From Candidatus Faecaligallichristensenella faecipullorum (GTDB lineage Bacteria > Bacillota > Clostridia > Christensenellales > Aristaeellaceae), in the NCBI GenBank assembly GCA_018716505.1, contig DVJW01000178.1, forward strand, positions 1 through 43,915: 43,915 bases of DNA, given 5' to 3'. Every line of letters starts with the position of its first letter. Positions within the stretch are counted from its first letter, which is position 1. Below, piece after piece: positions 8,838 through 16,626 of this stretch. Both the position numbers and the translations under genes were made by a program. The notes beneath the pieces were generated by a model. It worked only from the letters and a program-made list of their open reading frames with translations. It was not told where the DNA came from and ran no database searches.

Positions 8838-9332
8838 CTATTGAATCTTAAACAACGCCCTGGCGCCCCGGCTGTGGGCGTGGGTAATGGCCACGGCCAA
8901 GGCGTCCGCCGCGTCGTCGGGCTTGGGCACCTCCCGAATGCCCAAAAGCGCCCGAACCATCATCTGAACCTGATGCTTGTCGGCCTTGCCCTGGCCGGTC
9001 ACCGCCTGCTTGATCTGCATGGGCGTATATTCGTAAATCTCTTCGGTGCGCTGGGCCACGGCCACCAACGCCGCGCCCCGCGCCATGCCCACCGCGATAC
9101 CGGTGGTGACGTTTTTGGAAAAAAACAACTCCTCCATCGCCACCTCCTGGGGGTTATAGAGATCCATCAATTGATTCACCCCGATGAAAATGGAGCGCAG
9201 CCGCTGAGGCATGGCCTGCTTGGGCTGGGTAATCAGGGCGCCGTATTGAATGAGTTTATGCCGTATGCCGTCTGTCTCAATGACTCCGTAGCCCATGGTG
9301 GCCAGGCCCGGGTCAATGCCCAATATAACCAA
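8838..9332 (-). CDS. ruvC: Crossover junction endodeoxyribonuclease RuvC
   Basis: RuvC is the Holliday junction resolvase. The 164-residue protein shows the RNase H-like acidic residues: Asp in ILGIDPGLATMGYGV, Glu in AMEELFFSKN, and the paired Asp residues in KPDDAADALAVAITHA. The start codon is TTG (9330-9332), 7 bases after GGGAGG; no better start exists and the N-terminus aligns with the family. It is the first gene of the ruv operon. A strong promoter lies upstream, and a LexA-type box further out suggests SOS control. Confidence 0.97.
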   Translation of the reverse strand: MVILGIDPGLATMGYGVIETDGIRHKLIQYGALITQPKQAMPQRLRSIFIGVNQLMDLYNPQEVAMEELFFSKNVTTGIAVGMARGAALVAVAQRTEEIYEYTPMQIKQAVTGQGKADKHQVQMMVRALLGIREVPKPDDAADALAVAITHAHSRGARALFKIQ

Positions 9333-9373
9333 CGATTTACCTCCCGATTCTCGGTCGTCTGCGTAATATCTTC

Positions 9374-9402
9374 ATCTTATGCCATTTCCCGGGCGCTGTC
9401 AA
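9374..9402 (-). promoter_or_regulatory. Strong promoter of the ruvCAB-queA operon
   Basis: On the minus strand, TTGACA (9397-9402) and TAAGAT (9374-9379) are separated by exactly 17 bases, about 40 bases before the ruvC start. Confidence 0.85.
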
Positions 9403-9420
9403 GGAAACCATTGAAAATTT

Positions 9421-9434
9421 CGAACAATAGTTCG
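9421..9434. promoter_or_regulatory. Candidate LexA (SOS) operator between ruvC and argG
   Basis: CGAACAATAGTTCG contains the Gram-positive LexA core GAAC-N4-GTTC with 5-base perfect arms. It lies 18 bases upstream of the ruvC -35 box. LexA control of ruv genes is established in several bacteria, including Bacillus. The position upstream of -35 is less usual than overlap with the promoter, so the role is inferred. Confidence 0.6.
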
Positions 9435-9463
9435 CACAAATTGCTCATTCATTCGCACAAAAC

Positions 9464-9502
9464 CATGAATTAACATTCAAGGCTATTGCATTTTTATACA
9501 CA
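9464..9502 (+). promoter_or_regulatory. Tandem ARG boxes (ArgR/AhrC operators) of argG
   Basis: Two boxes lie 3 bases apart with centres 21 bases apart. The first (9464-9481, CATGAATTAACATTCAAG) contains the palindromic half-sites TGAAT and ATTCA and matches the Bacillus consensus CATGAATAAAAATKCAAK at 16 of 18 positions. The second (9485-9502, ATTGCATTTTTATACACA) matches the reverse-complement consensus at 15 of 18 and overlaps the -35 box. This spacing is the classical arrangement for binding an ArgR hexamer, predicting arginine repression of argG. Confidence 0.82.
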
Positions 9503-9514
9503 AAGTTGTATAAT
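9486..9514 (+). promoter_or_regulatory. Promoter of argG
   Basis: TTGCAT (9486-9491) and TATAAT (9509-9514) are 17 bases apart. The second ARG box covers the -35. The ribosome binding site GGAGG lies at 9535-9539. Confidence 0.85.
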
Positions 9515-9548
9515 CTGAAACGAACACAGAAACTGGAGGCTAACGGCT

Positions 9549-10766
<1,218 letters not shown>

Positions 10767-10783
10767 ACAGCAATTTCTTCCAT

Positions 10784-11044
10784 AAGGGGCGAATTCTTTA
10801 GAATCGCCCCTTCAGACCGTCGACAAAGTCTGACAGAACGGCCTGTTCAATCGGAGCTGACGGCGTGTACGTCAGCTCCGTCATTTTTCGGGAATAAACG
10901 CTTGCGTTTATGGAGAAAAATGAATTCACGCTCCGACCGCCGCCCGGAAATTCGTGAGAATTTTAGGCGGCCGGCTTTTCCTCATCAAAAAACGCAGTTT
11001 TTTGATGATCTAAGGGGGGCGAATTCTTTAGAATCGCCCCTTTT
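10784..11044 (+). repeat. Hairpin array filling the argG-argH gap, bracketed by an identical 27-base repeat
   Basis: This 313-base gap has no gene. It holds six stem-loops. H1 (10784-10812) and H6 (11013-11042) share an identical 27-base sequence (10786-10812 and 11016-11042) that folds on itself (GGGGCGAATTCT with AGAATCGCCCC). H2 (10852-10880) has perfect 11-base arms and a T-rich tail, so it is a good terminator of argG. H3 (10881-10923) nests ATAAACGC/GCGTTTAT inside TCATTTTTC/GAAAAATGA. H4 (about 10934-10974) is imperfect. H5 (10982-11008) has perfect 11-base arms, TCATCAAAAAA and TTTTTTGATGA. H6 is followed by TTTT only about 35 bases before the argH start, so it could act as an attenuator or processing site. 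It may be a dispersed palindromic element inserted here. Confidence 0.75.
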
Positions 11045-11079
11045 CCATTATACTTTGAATCTGGTGAGGTGAACCATCC

Positions 11080-12459
11080 ATGAAACTCTGGGGCGGACGA
11101 TTTGAAAAGGCCACCGACAGCATGGTGGACGACTTTCATTCCTCCATTTCCTTCGATCAACGACTGTACAAGCAGGACATCGCCGGTTCCATCGCCCATG
11201 CCACCATGCTGGGCGAGCAGGGCATCATCCCCCAGCAGGATGCGGACAGGATCGTCCAGGGCCTAAAGGATATCCTGGCCGACATCCAGGCGGGCAAGGT
11301 GCAGTTTGAAACCGACGCCGAAGACATTCATATGAACGTGGAAAAACTGCTCATTGAGCGCATCGGCGAGCCGGGCAAGCGGCTTCACACCGGCCGCAGC
11401 CGCAACGACCAGGTGGCGCTGGACGGACACATGTATGTAAAAGAGGCGGTTTTGCAGACCCAGGATCTGCTCAAGGACCTCATGCACACTTTGCTCTCCA
11501 TCGCTCAAAAGCATTTGACCACCATCATGCCCGGCTATACCCATCTGCAAAAGGCCCAACCCGTGACCTTGGCCCATCACATGATGGCCTATTTTCAGAT
11601 GTTCCGGCGGGACTATCAGCGGCTTCAGGACTGCTTTAAGCGGGCGGATGTGATGCCCCTGGGCTCGGGCGCGCTGGCCGGCACCACCTACCCTCTGGAC
11701 CGTTCGCGGGTGGCCCGGCTGCTGGGCTTTTCCGAAATCAGCCAGAACTCCATGGATGGGGTGTCTGACCGGGATTTCATGCTGGAATATATGAGCGCGG
11801 CCTCCATTTCCATGATGCATCTCTCCCGCTTCTGCGAGGAAATGATCCTGTGGTCCTCCCATGAATTCCGCTTTGTGGAGATGGACGACGCCTTTTCCAC
11901 CGGCTCCAGCATCATGCCTCAAAAGAAAAACCCGGATGTGGCCGAGCTGATTCGGGGCAAGACCGGTCGGGTGTACGGCGACCTGATGGGCCTGCTCACC
12001 GCGCTGAAGGGCATTCCGCTGGCCTACAACAAGGATATGCAGGAGGACAAGGAGGCGCTGTTCGATGCCCACGATACCTGGACAAAGTGTCTGTTGGTGT
12101 TTAACGGCATGCTCAAGAGCGTGCGCTTCCGCACAGGCGTCATGGAAAAGGGCGCTTCCGGCGGCTTTACCAACGCCACCGACGCGGCCGACTACCTGGT
12201 GAAAAAGGGCATGCCCTTCCGCCAGGCCCATGAGGTGGTGGGCCGCATGGTGTTGCACTGCATCCATGAGGATAAGGCGCTGCTGGATTTAAGCCTGGAA
12301 GAGATGAAGGAATTTTCCCCCATCTTCGAGGCGGACGTTTATGAGGCCATCTCCCTGCTGAGCTGCGTGAATCTGCGCAAGGTGGTGGGCGGCCCGGCCC
12401 CGGAAATGGTCCAGCGGAGCATTGATGAAGCCCAAGGCTGGATGGACGGTTTAAAATAA
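11080..12459 (+). CDS. argH: Argininosuccinate lyase
   Basis: ArgH cleaves argininosuccinate to arginine and fumarate. The 459-residue protein has the fumarase/aspartase superfamily signature GSSIMPQKKNPD with the catalytic Ser. It also has the ArgH N-terminus MKLWGGRFEKATD, HTGRSRNDQVA with substrate-binding residues, and TIMPGYTHLQKAQPVTLAHH with the catalytic His. The ATG follows GGTGAGGTG. No room exists for a full promoter between hairpin H6 and the start, so argH is probably read from argG through the hairpin region, or from a promoter within it. Confidence 0.98.
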   Translation: MKLWGGRFEKATDSMVDDFHSSISFDQRLYKQDIAGSIAHATMLGEQGIIPQQDADRIVQGLKDILADIQAGKVQFETDAEDIHMNVEKLLIERIGEPGKRLHTGRSRNDQVALDGHMYVKEAVLQTQDLLKDLMHTLLSIAQKHLTTIMPGYTHLQKAQPVTLAHHMMAYFQMFRRDYQRLQDCFKRADVMPLGSGALAGTTYPLDRSRVARLLGFSEISQNSMDGVSDRDFMLEYMSAASISMMHLSRFCEEMILWSSHEFRFVEMDDAFSTGSSIMPQKKNPDVAELIRGKTGRVYGDLMGLLTALKGIPLAYNKDMQEDKEALFDAHDTWTKCLLVFNGMLKSVRFRTGVMEKGASGGFTNATDAADYLVKKGMPFRQAHEVVGRMVLHCIHEDKALLDLSLEEMKEFSPIFEADVYEAISLLSCVNLRKVVGGPAPEMVQRSIDEAQGWMDGLK

Positions 12460-12467
12460 GAAAAACG

Positions 12468-12503
12468 GCGCGGAATCTCCTTTGCGGGGATTCCGCGCTT
12501 TTG
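12468..12503. terminator. Bidirectional terminator between argH and proA
   Basis: A 10-base perfect stem (GCGCGGAATC with GATTCCGCGC) is followed by TTTTGCG on the plus strand and CGTTTTTC on the minus strand. It serves both convergent genes. Confidence 0.88.
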
Positions 12504-12505
12504 CG

Positions 12506-13750
12506 TTATCGGATCTGTCCGTCGCCGCCGATCATGTATTTGTAAGTGGTCAACTCCCTGAGTCCCATGGGCCCCCGGGCGTGCAATTTCTGATTGCTGA
12601 TGCCGATTTCCGCCCCAAAGCCAAATTCCCCGCCGTCGGTAAACCGGGTGGAGGCGTTGTGATACACCGCCGCCGCGTCCACCTTGGCCTGAAAAAGCCG
12701 GGCGTGCTCCAAATTGCTGGTGAGTATGGCCTCGCTGTGGCGGGTGCCGTGGCGGTTGATGTGATCGATGGCCGCCTCGACGCCGTCCACCACCTTGACC
12801 GAATAGATCAGGTCATTGTATTCGGTATCCCAATCCTGGTCGGTGGCCGGCTTAACCCAGGGGCAAATGGCCCGCACCCGGTCGCATCCCCGGATTTCCA
12901 CCCCTTTTTCCCGGAGTTCCTCCAAACATTTGGGCAAAAACACCTGGGCGATTGCGCTATCCACCAACAGCGTCTCGGCGGAATTGCAAACCGAGGGCCG
13001 GCTGACCTTGGCGCTCACCGCCACCTTTTGAGCCATGGCCTGGTCGCATTCCCCGTCCACATACACATGGCAGACCCCGTCCCCGGTCTGGATCACCGGC
13101 ACTGTGGCGTTTTGCACCACCGAATGAATCAGCCCTTTGCCGCCCCGGGGAATCAGCACGTCCACATATTCGTTGAGCCGCATCAGCTGGTTCACAGTTT
13201 CCCGGCTGGTATCCATGACCAGCGACACGCAATCCGGATTCAGCCCGGCCTGGGAAAGGGCGCGCCGTAAACTGTCCATCAGCGCGCGATTGGATTCAAA
13301 GGCATCCGATCCCCCGCGCAGGATGGCCGCATTGCCGGATTTCAGGCAGAGCGCCGCCGCGTCCACCGTGACGTTGGGCCGGGATTCATAGATAATCCCA
13401 ATAACCCCCAGAGGCACGCGCACCTTTTGAATGTGCAATCCGTTGGGCCGGTCCCATTCCTCCATGATCTCCCCCACCGGATCGGGCAGGCCGGCCACCT
13501 GCAAAACCCCGTCCGCCATTTTCTGAATCCGCTCTTCGTTTAAGGTCAGCCGCTCAATAAAGGCCGGGCTCATGCCGTTTTGGCGCGCCTTGTCCAAATC
13601 GCGCCGGTTGGCCTCCAAAATATCTTCCCTGTCCGCCGTCAGCGCCTGGGCTATGCAATCCAGGGCGCGGTTTTTGAGCTGGCTGTCCGCGGTCTGCAAC
13701 TCCAGCCAGGCCGCCCGGGCCCGGGACGCCTGTTCCATCAATGCGTTCAT
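12506..13750 (-). CDS. proA: Glutamate-5-semialdehyde dehydrogenase (gamma-glutamyl phosphate reductase)
   Basis: ProA reduces gamma-glutamyl phosphate with NADPH, the second step of proline synthesis. At 414 residues it is full length. Motifs are VPLGVIGIIYESRPNVTVDAAALCLKSGNA, ILRGGSDA, DVLIPRGGKGLI, and the catalytic Cys in SRPSVCNSAETLLVD, with a C-terminal GEFGFGAEIGISNQKLHARGPMGL. The start ATG (13748-13750) is preceded by GGGAGGATAGGGT. The proB partner is not adjacent, which is less usual; proA is monocistronic here, with its own strong promoter and the terminator shared with argH. Confidence 0.97.
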   Translation of the reverse strand: MNALMEQASRARAAWLELQTADSQLKNRALDCIAQALTADREDILEANRRDLDKARQNGMSPAFIERLTLNEERIQKMADGVLQVAGLPDPVGEIMEEWDRPNGLHIQKVRVPLGVIGIIYESRPNVTVDAAALCLKSGNAAILRGGSDAFESNRALMDSLRRALSQAGLNPDCVSLVMDTSRETVNQLMRLNEYVDVLIPRGGKGLIHSVVQNATVPVIQTGDGVCHVYVDGECDQAMAQKVAVSAKVSRPSVCNSAETLLVDSAIAQVFLPKCLEELREKGVEIRGCDRVRAICPWVKPATDQDWDTEYNDLIYSVKVVDGVEAAIDHINRHGTRHSEAILTSNLEHARLFQAKVDAAAVYHNASTRFTDGGEFGFGAEIGISNQKLHARGPMGLRELTTYKYMIGGDGQIR

Positions 13751-13783
13751 ACCCTATCCTCCCATGCGATTTTTCATGATCTA

Positions 13784-13812
13784 AGTATAAAATCCCATCC
13801 GCGTTCTGTCAA
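13784..13812 (-). promoter_or_regulatory. Promoter of proA
   Basis: On the minus strand, TTGACA (13807-13812) and TATACT (13784-13789) are 17 bases apart, a near-consensus sigma-A promoter. Confidence 0.88.
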
Positions 13813-13860
13813 ACCGGAAATTCCATCTGCGGAAAAAATCCATATTTTCAAACCGCCTCA

Positions 13861-13889
13861 TTGCATGGAGCTGCATCCTTCCCTATAAT
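13861..13889 (+). promoter_or_regulatory. Promoter of the MGMT-family gene
   Basis: TTGCAT (13861-13866) and TATAAT (13884-13889) are 17 bases apart; the ribosome binding site AGGAGGTG begins at 13896. Confidence 0.85.
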
Positions 13890-13909
13890 GAAACCAGGAG
13901 GTGCTGAAT

Positions 13910-14389
13910 ATGGCCAACGAAGATCAAAAGGATTTCAACGCAATGCTTCACAAAGATACCGGTATGCCCAAGGTGCAAATCGTCACCGATCAAGCCACCA
14001 TCGAAAAATACGGCGGAACGCGCATGTATTTTGCCCCGCCCATGGCCTACGACGAGATTATGAAAACCATTCCTTACGGAAAGTTGACCACAGTGGGCGC
14101 CATCAGAACCCACCTGGCCCAGGAAAACGGCGCCGATTTCACCGACCCCATCACCGCGGGCATCTTTGTGTCCATCGCGGCCTGGGCCAGCCACCAGCGC
14201 CGCGAAGATAAAACCCCGTACTGGCGCACCCTGAAGGCCAACGGCGAACTCAACGCCAAATATCCCGGAGGCATTGAAGCCCAGAAAGCCAGGCTGGAGG
14301 CCGAAGGCCACGTCATCCTTCAAAAAGGGCGCAAAAACATCCGATATGTGGTAAAGGACTATGAAAGCGCGCTGTTTGAATTGAATTAA
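13910..14389 (+). CDS. MGMT-family (alkyltransferase-like) protein without the PCHR active site
   Basis: The 159-residue protein carries the C-terminal DNA-binding domain of O6-methylguanine-DNA methyltransferases. Visible motifs are the wing/HTH start TIPYGKLTTVGAIRTHL and the closing GELNAKYPGGIEAQKARLEAEGH, which matches the PGG...QRxLLEAEG ending of alkyltransferase-like (ATL) proteins. The PCHR motif with the methyl-accepting Cys is replaced by TPYWRTLKANG, so suicide methyl transfer is not possible. ATL proteins instead bind and flip O6-alkylguanine and hand it to nucleotide excision repair. That role is inferred here. The ATG at 13910 is chosen because AGGAGGTG precedes it; an in-frame GTG at 13901 lies inside that ribosome binding site. 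It is monocistronic. Confidence 0.8.
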   Translation: MANEDQKDFNAMLHKDTGMPKVQIVTDQATIEKYGGTRMYFAPPMAYDEIMKTIPYGKLTTVGAIRTHLAQENGADFTDPITAGIFVSIAAWASHQRREDKTPYWRTLKANGELNAKYPGGIEAQKARLEAEGHVILQKGRKNIRYVVKDYESALFELN

Positions 14390-14443
14390 AATTCCGCCTT
14401 CAGAATTTCCCCGCTCCGCTTCACACAATTTTTACATTCCATC

Positions 14444-14475
14444 CATTGACTTTAAGTCAATGACTGCAATATAAT
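14444..14475 (+). promoter_or_regulatory. Promoter with a 19-base palindromic operator of the TetR/aldo-keto reductase operon
   Basis: CATTGACTTTAAGTCAATG (14444-14462) is a perfect inverted repeat with 9-base arms around one central base. It contains the -35 hexamer TTGACT (14446-14451); TATAAT lies at 14470-14475 with an 18-base spacer. This is the expected place and form for TetR autorepression. Confidence 0.8.
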
Positions 14476-14529
14476 AGATCTGTCCGAAAAGCATTCCAGC
14501 GGAATCCTGTGAAAATCGGAGGCGACAAA

Positions 14530-15129
14530 ATGACCAACAGACAGCTGGCCGCCGCGGAAACCAGAAAAAGGCTGGTGGAGGCTGCCAAAGCCATCATCTG
14601 TGATAAAGGGCTGAGCAATACCTCCATAGAGGAAATCACCGAAGCCTCAGGCGTTTCCAAGGGAACCTTTTACACCTATTTTAAGCGCAAAGAGGACATT
14701 GTCTTCGAACTGAGCGGCGGCATGTTCGATGAAATCCTGGCCCAGTCCAAAGCCCTGGAAGGATCGATTTTGCAAAAACTTGAAGCCTATATGGTGCGCT
14801 TTGCCCGGTATATCGAAAAGGGCAGCGTGAAGCTGGCCCAGGAATGGATCAAAAATGTGGTGGATCCCGGCATCACGGATATTGGCGTCAACAAATTGGC
14901 AAAGGATCTTTCCGCGGTGGAGGAGCTCCTGAGTCTGGGCGTTGCCTCCGGCGAACTTAAGGCCAACGCCCCGATCCAGCAGCTTTCCGGCACAATTACT
15001 GACCTGCTCTATGGCCAAATGGCCTGTTGGGCGATCAGCGGCGGTTCCTACAGCTATGAGGAGCGCACCCGTGCGTTCTGTGAAACCCATTTGGAAAACT
15101 TACTCAAACAATATTTAGAAAGGGTGTAA
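14530..15129 (+). CDS. TetR/AcrR-family transcriptional regulator
   Basis: The 199-residue protein has an N-terminal TetR helix-turn-helix (AAKAIICDKGLSNTSIEEIT, then EASGVSKGTFYTYFKRKEDI, residues about 18-60) and a helical ligand-binding domain. The start ATG at 14530 follows GGAGG by 7 bases; a GTG at 14509 in the same frame lies upstream of that site and is less likely. A perfect 19-base palindrome over its -35 box is the obvious operator. The aldo/keto reductase starts 4 bases after its stop, so the two form an operon and the regulator probably senses a substrate of the reductase or a related stress compound. Confidence 0.94.
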   Translation: MTNRQLAAAETRKRLVEAAKAIICDKGLSNTSIEEITEASGVSKGTFYTYFKRKEDIVFELSGGMFDEILAQSKALEGSILQKLEAYMVRFARYIEKGSVKLAQEWIKNVVDPGITDIGVNKLAKDLSAVEELLSLGVASGELKANAPIQQLSGTITDLLYGQMACWAISGGSYSYEERTRAFCETHLENLLKQYLERV

Positions 15130-15133
15130 CGGT

Positions 15134-16252
15134 ATGGCTTATTTAGGGGAAGAAATCAAAAAACTGGGCTTCGGGCTGATGCGCCTTCCGCAAAAGGACG
15201 GCGTCATCGACCTTGAAGAGACCAAACAAATGGTGGATCTGTTTATGGCGGCGGGTTTTACCTATTTTGACACCGCCTGGGCCTATGCGGGCAGCGAGGA
15301 CGCCATCCGCCAGGCCCTGGTGGAGCGCTATCCCCGGAACAGCTTCCAATTGGCCACCAAAAACGCGGCCTGGATCAACTGCAAGACCCAGGAAGAGGCC
15401 ATCGCCCAATTCGATACCTCGCTAAGGCAGACCGGCGCCGGTTATTTTGATTTTTATCTGCTGCACAATCTGGGCGAGGGCCGGAGCAAGTTCTTCGACG
15501 AATACGACATGTGGAACTGGATCATCCAGAAAAAGGCCGAAGGCAAGGTCAAACACATCGGCTTTTCCTTCCACTCCACCCCTGAAGAGCTGGACGCCTT
15601 GCTGACCGCCCACCCCGAGATGGAATTTGTCCAATTGCAAATCAACTATGCCGATTGGGAAAACCCCGCGATTCAGTCCAGGGCCTGCTATGAGGTGGCG
15701 CGCAAACACCATAAGCCGGTCATCATCATGGAACCGGTCAAGGGCGGCATGCTGGCCAATCCTCCTGAGAGCGTAAAGGCGCTGTTTGACCAGGCCGCGC
15801 CCAACGCCTCCTATGCCTCCTGGGCCATTCGCTTCGCCGCCGATCTGGAGGGCGTCATTACCGTGCTTTCCGGCATGAGCAATGTGGCGCAGATGACCGA
15901 CAACCTTTCCTATATGAAGGATTTCCACGGCCTTTCCGCCTCCGATAAGCAGGTCATCGCCCAGGCCCAGCAGGAGCTTAAAAAGATTCCCCTCATTCCC
16001 TGCACCACCTGCAACTACTGTGCAAAGGTCTGTCCGATGCAAATCGGGATTTCGGGCTCCTTTACCGCCAAGAATTACCTCACATTGTACAGCGATCTGG
16101 CCGCCGCCAAGCATCAGGAGGGCTGGCTTGTGGGGGGCCATGGGTTGAAATCGGCTTCGGAATGCATCAAATGCGGGAAATGCGAGCAGGTCTGTCCCCA
16201 GCATATCTCCATCCGCAAAGAGCTGGAACAGGTTGCCAAGGCCCTGGGATAA
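15134..16252 (+). CDS. Aldo/keto reductase with C-terminal 4Fe-4S ferredoxin domain
   Basis: The 372-residue protein has an aldo/keto reductase TIM barrel (LGFGLMRLPQKDG, then FTYFDTAWAYAGSEDAI with the catalytic Asp and Tyr, LATKNAAW with the catalytic Lys, and YFDFYLLHNL with the His). A C-terminal ferredoxin-like domain follows, with two cysteine clusters (CTTCNYCAKVCP about 286-297 and CIKCGKCEQVCP about 341-352) that can bind two 4Fe-4S clusters. Fused proteins of this type are common in anaerobes, where the clusters may link the reductase to ferredoxin rather than free NAD(P)H; this is inferred. It is co-transcribed with the TetR regulator. The substrate is unknown. Confidence 0.93.
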   Translation: MAYLGEEIKKLGFGLMRLPQKDGVIDLEETKQMVDLFMAAGFTYFDTAWAYAGSEDAIRQALVERYPRNSFQLATKNAAWINCKTQEEAIAQFDTSLRQTGAGYFDFYLLHNLGEGRSKFFDEYDMWNWIIQKKAEGKVKHIGFSFHSTPEELDALLTAHPEMEFVQLQINYADWENPAIQSRACYEVARKHHKPVIIMEPVKGGMLANPPESVKALFDQAAPNASYASWAIRFAADLEGVITVLSGMSNVAQMTDNLSYMKDFHGLSASDKQVIAQAQQELKKIPLIPCTTCNYCAKVCPMQIGISGSFTAKNYLTLYSDLAAAKHQEGWLVGGHGLKSASECIKCGKCEQVCPQHISIRKELEQVAKALG

Positions 16253-16282
16253 TCCACAAATATACGAAAAGGGAGCGGTTTT

Positions 16283-16570
16283 ATGCTTTTGCCTTTAACT
16301 TCGGATCAGCTTGTGGCCTTCCGCGCCTTTTTGTCCTCCAGCGAGGACGCCGAGCCCCTGGGCGGCGAGGAATATAGCTGCGATCTATACGAGTTGGACC
16401 CGCCCGTCTCTTTGGAAATCGCGCTGACCGGCGCCGGTGTGGAGGTGTTGGCCGCCGCCCAAATGGCCTATGACCAGGGCATGGACGGCTGGTATCTCAC
16501 CGAGCGCATTGAGGATATGCAGGCATTGGCCCGGGCCATGGCGCCCTGGCTGGAAACATTGAAGCCCTGA
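16283..16570 (+). CDS. Small hypothetical protein
   Basis: This 95-residue acidic soluble protein has no signal peptide or membrane helix. The ATG follows AAAAGGGAGCGG. It starts 30 bases after the aldo/keto reductase and ends just before a terminator, so it is likely the third gene of that operon. Visible features are a hydrophobic/acidic core (SLEIALTGAGVEVLAAAQMAY) and an aromatic C-terminal part (GWYLTERIEDMQAL). I do not recognise the family. Confidence 0.75.
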   Translation: MLLPLTSDQLVAFRAFLSSSEDAEPLGGEEYSCDLYELDPPVSLEIALTGAGVEVLAAAQMAYDQGMDGWYLTERIEDMQALARAMAPWLETLKP

Positions 16571-16579
16571 TTCATCAAA

Positions 16580-16618
16580 CAGGCGTCCACGGTTGCTGAC
16601 CATGGACGCCTGAACTTA
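16580..16618 (+). terminator. Terminator of the TetR/aldo-keto reductase operon
   Basis: A 10-base perfect stem (CAGGCGTCCA with TGGACGCCTG), extended inside by GGT/ACC, is followed by AACTTATTTT. Confidence 0.82.
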
Positions 16619-16626
16619 TTTTCCCC

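Noticed and set aside
10852-11044. T-box or other known riboswitch upstream of argH
   Set aside because: No T-box (TGGNACCGCG-like) sequence or specifier loop was seen; the block is a series of simple palindromes.
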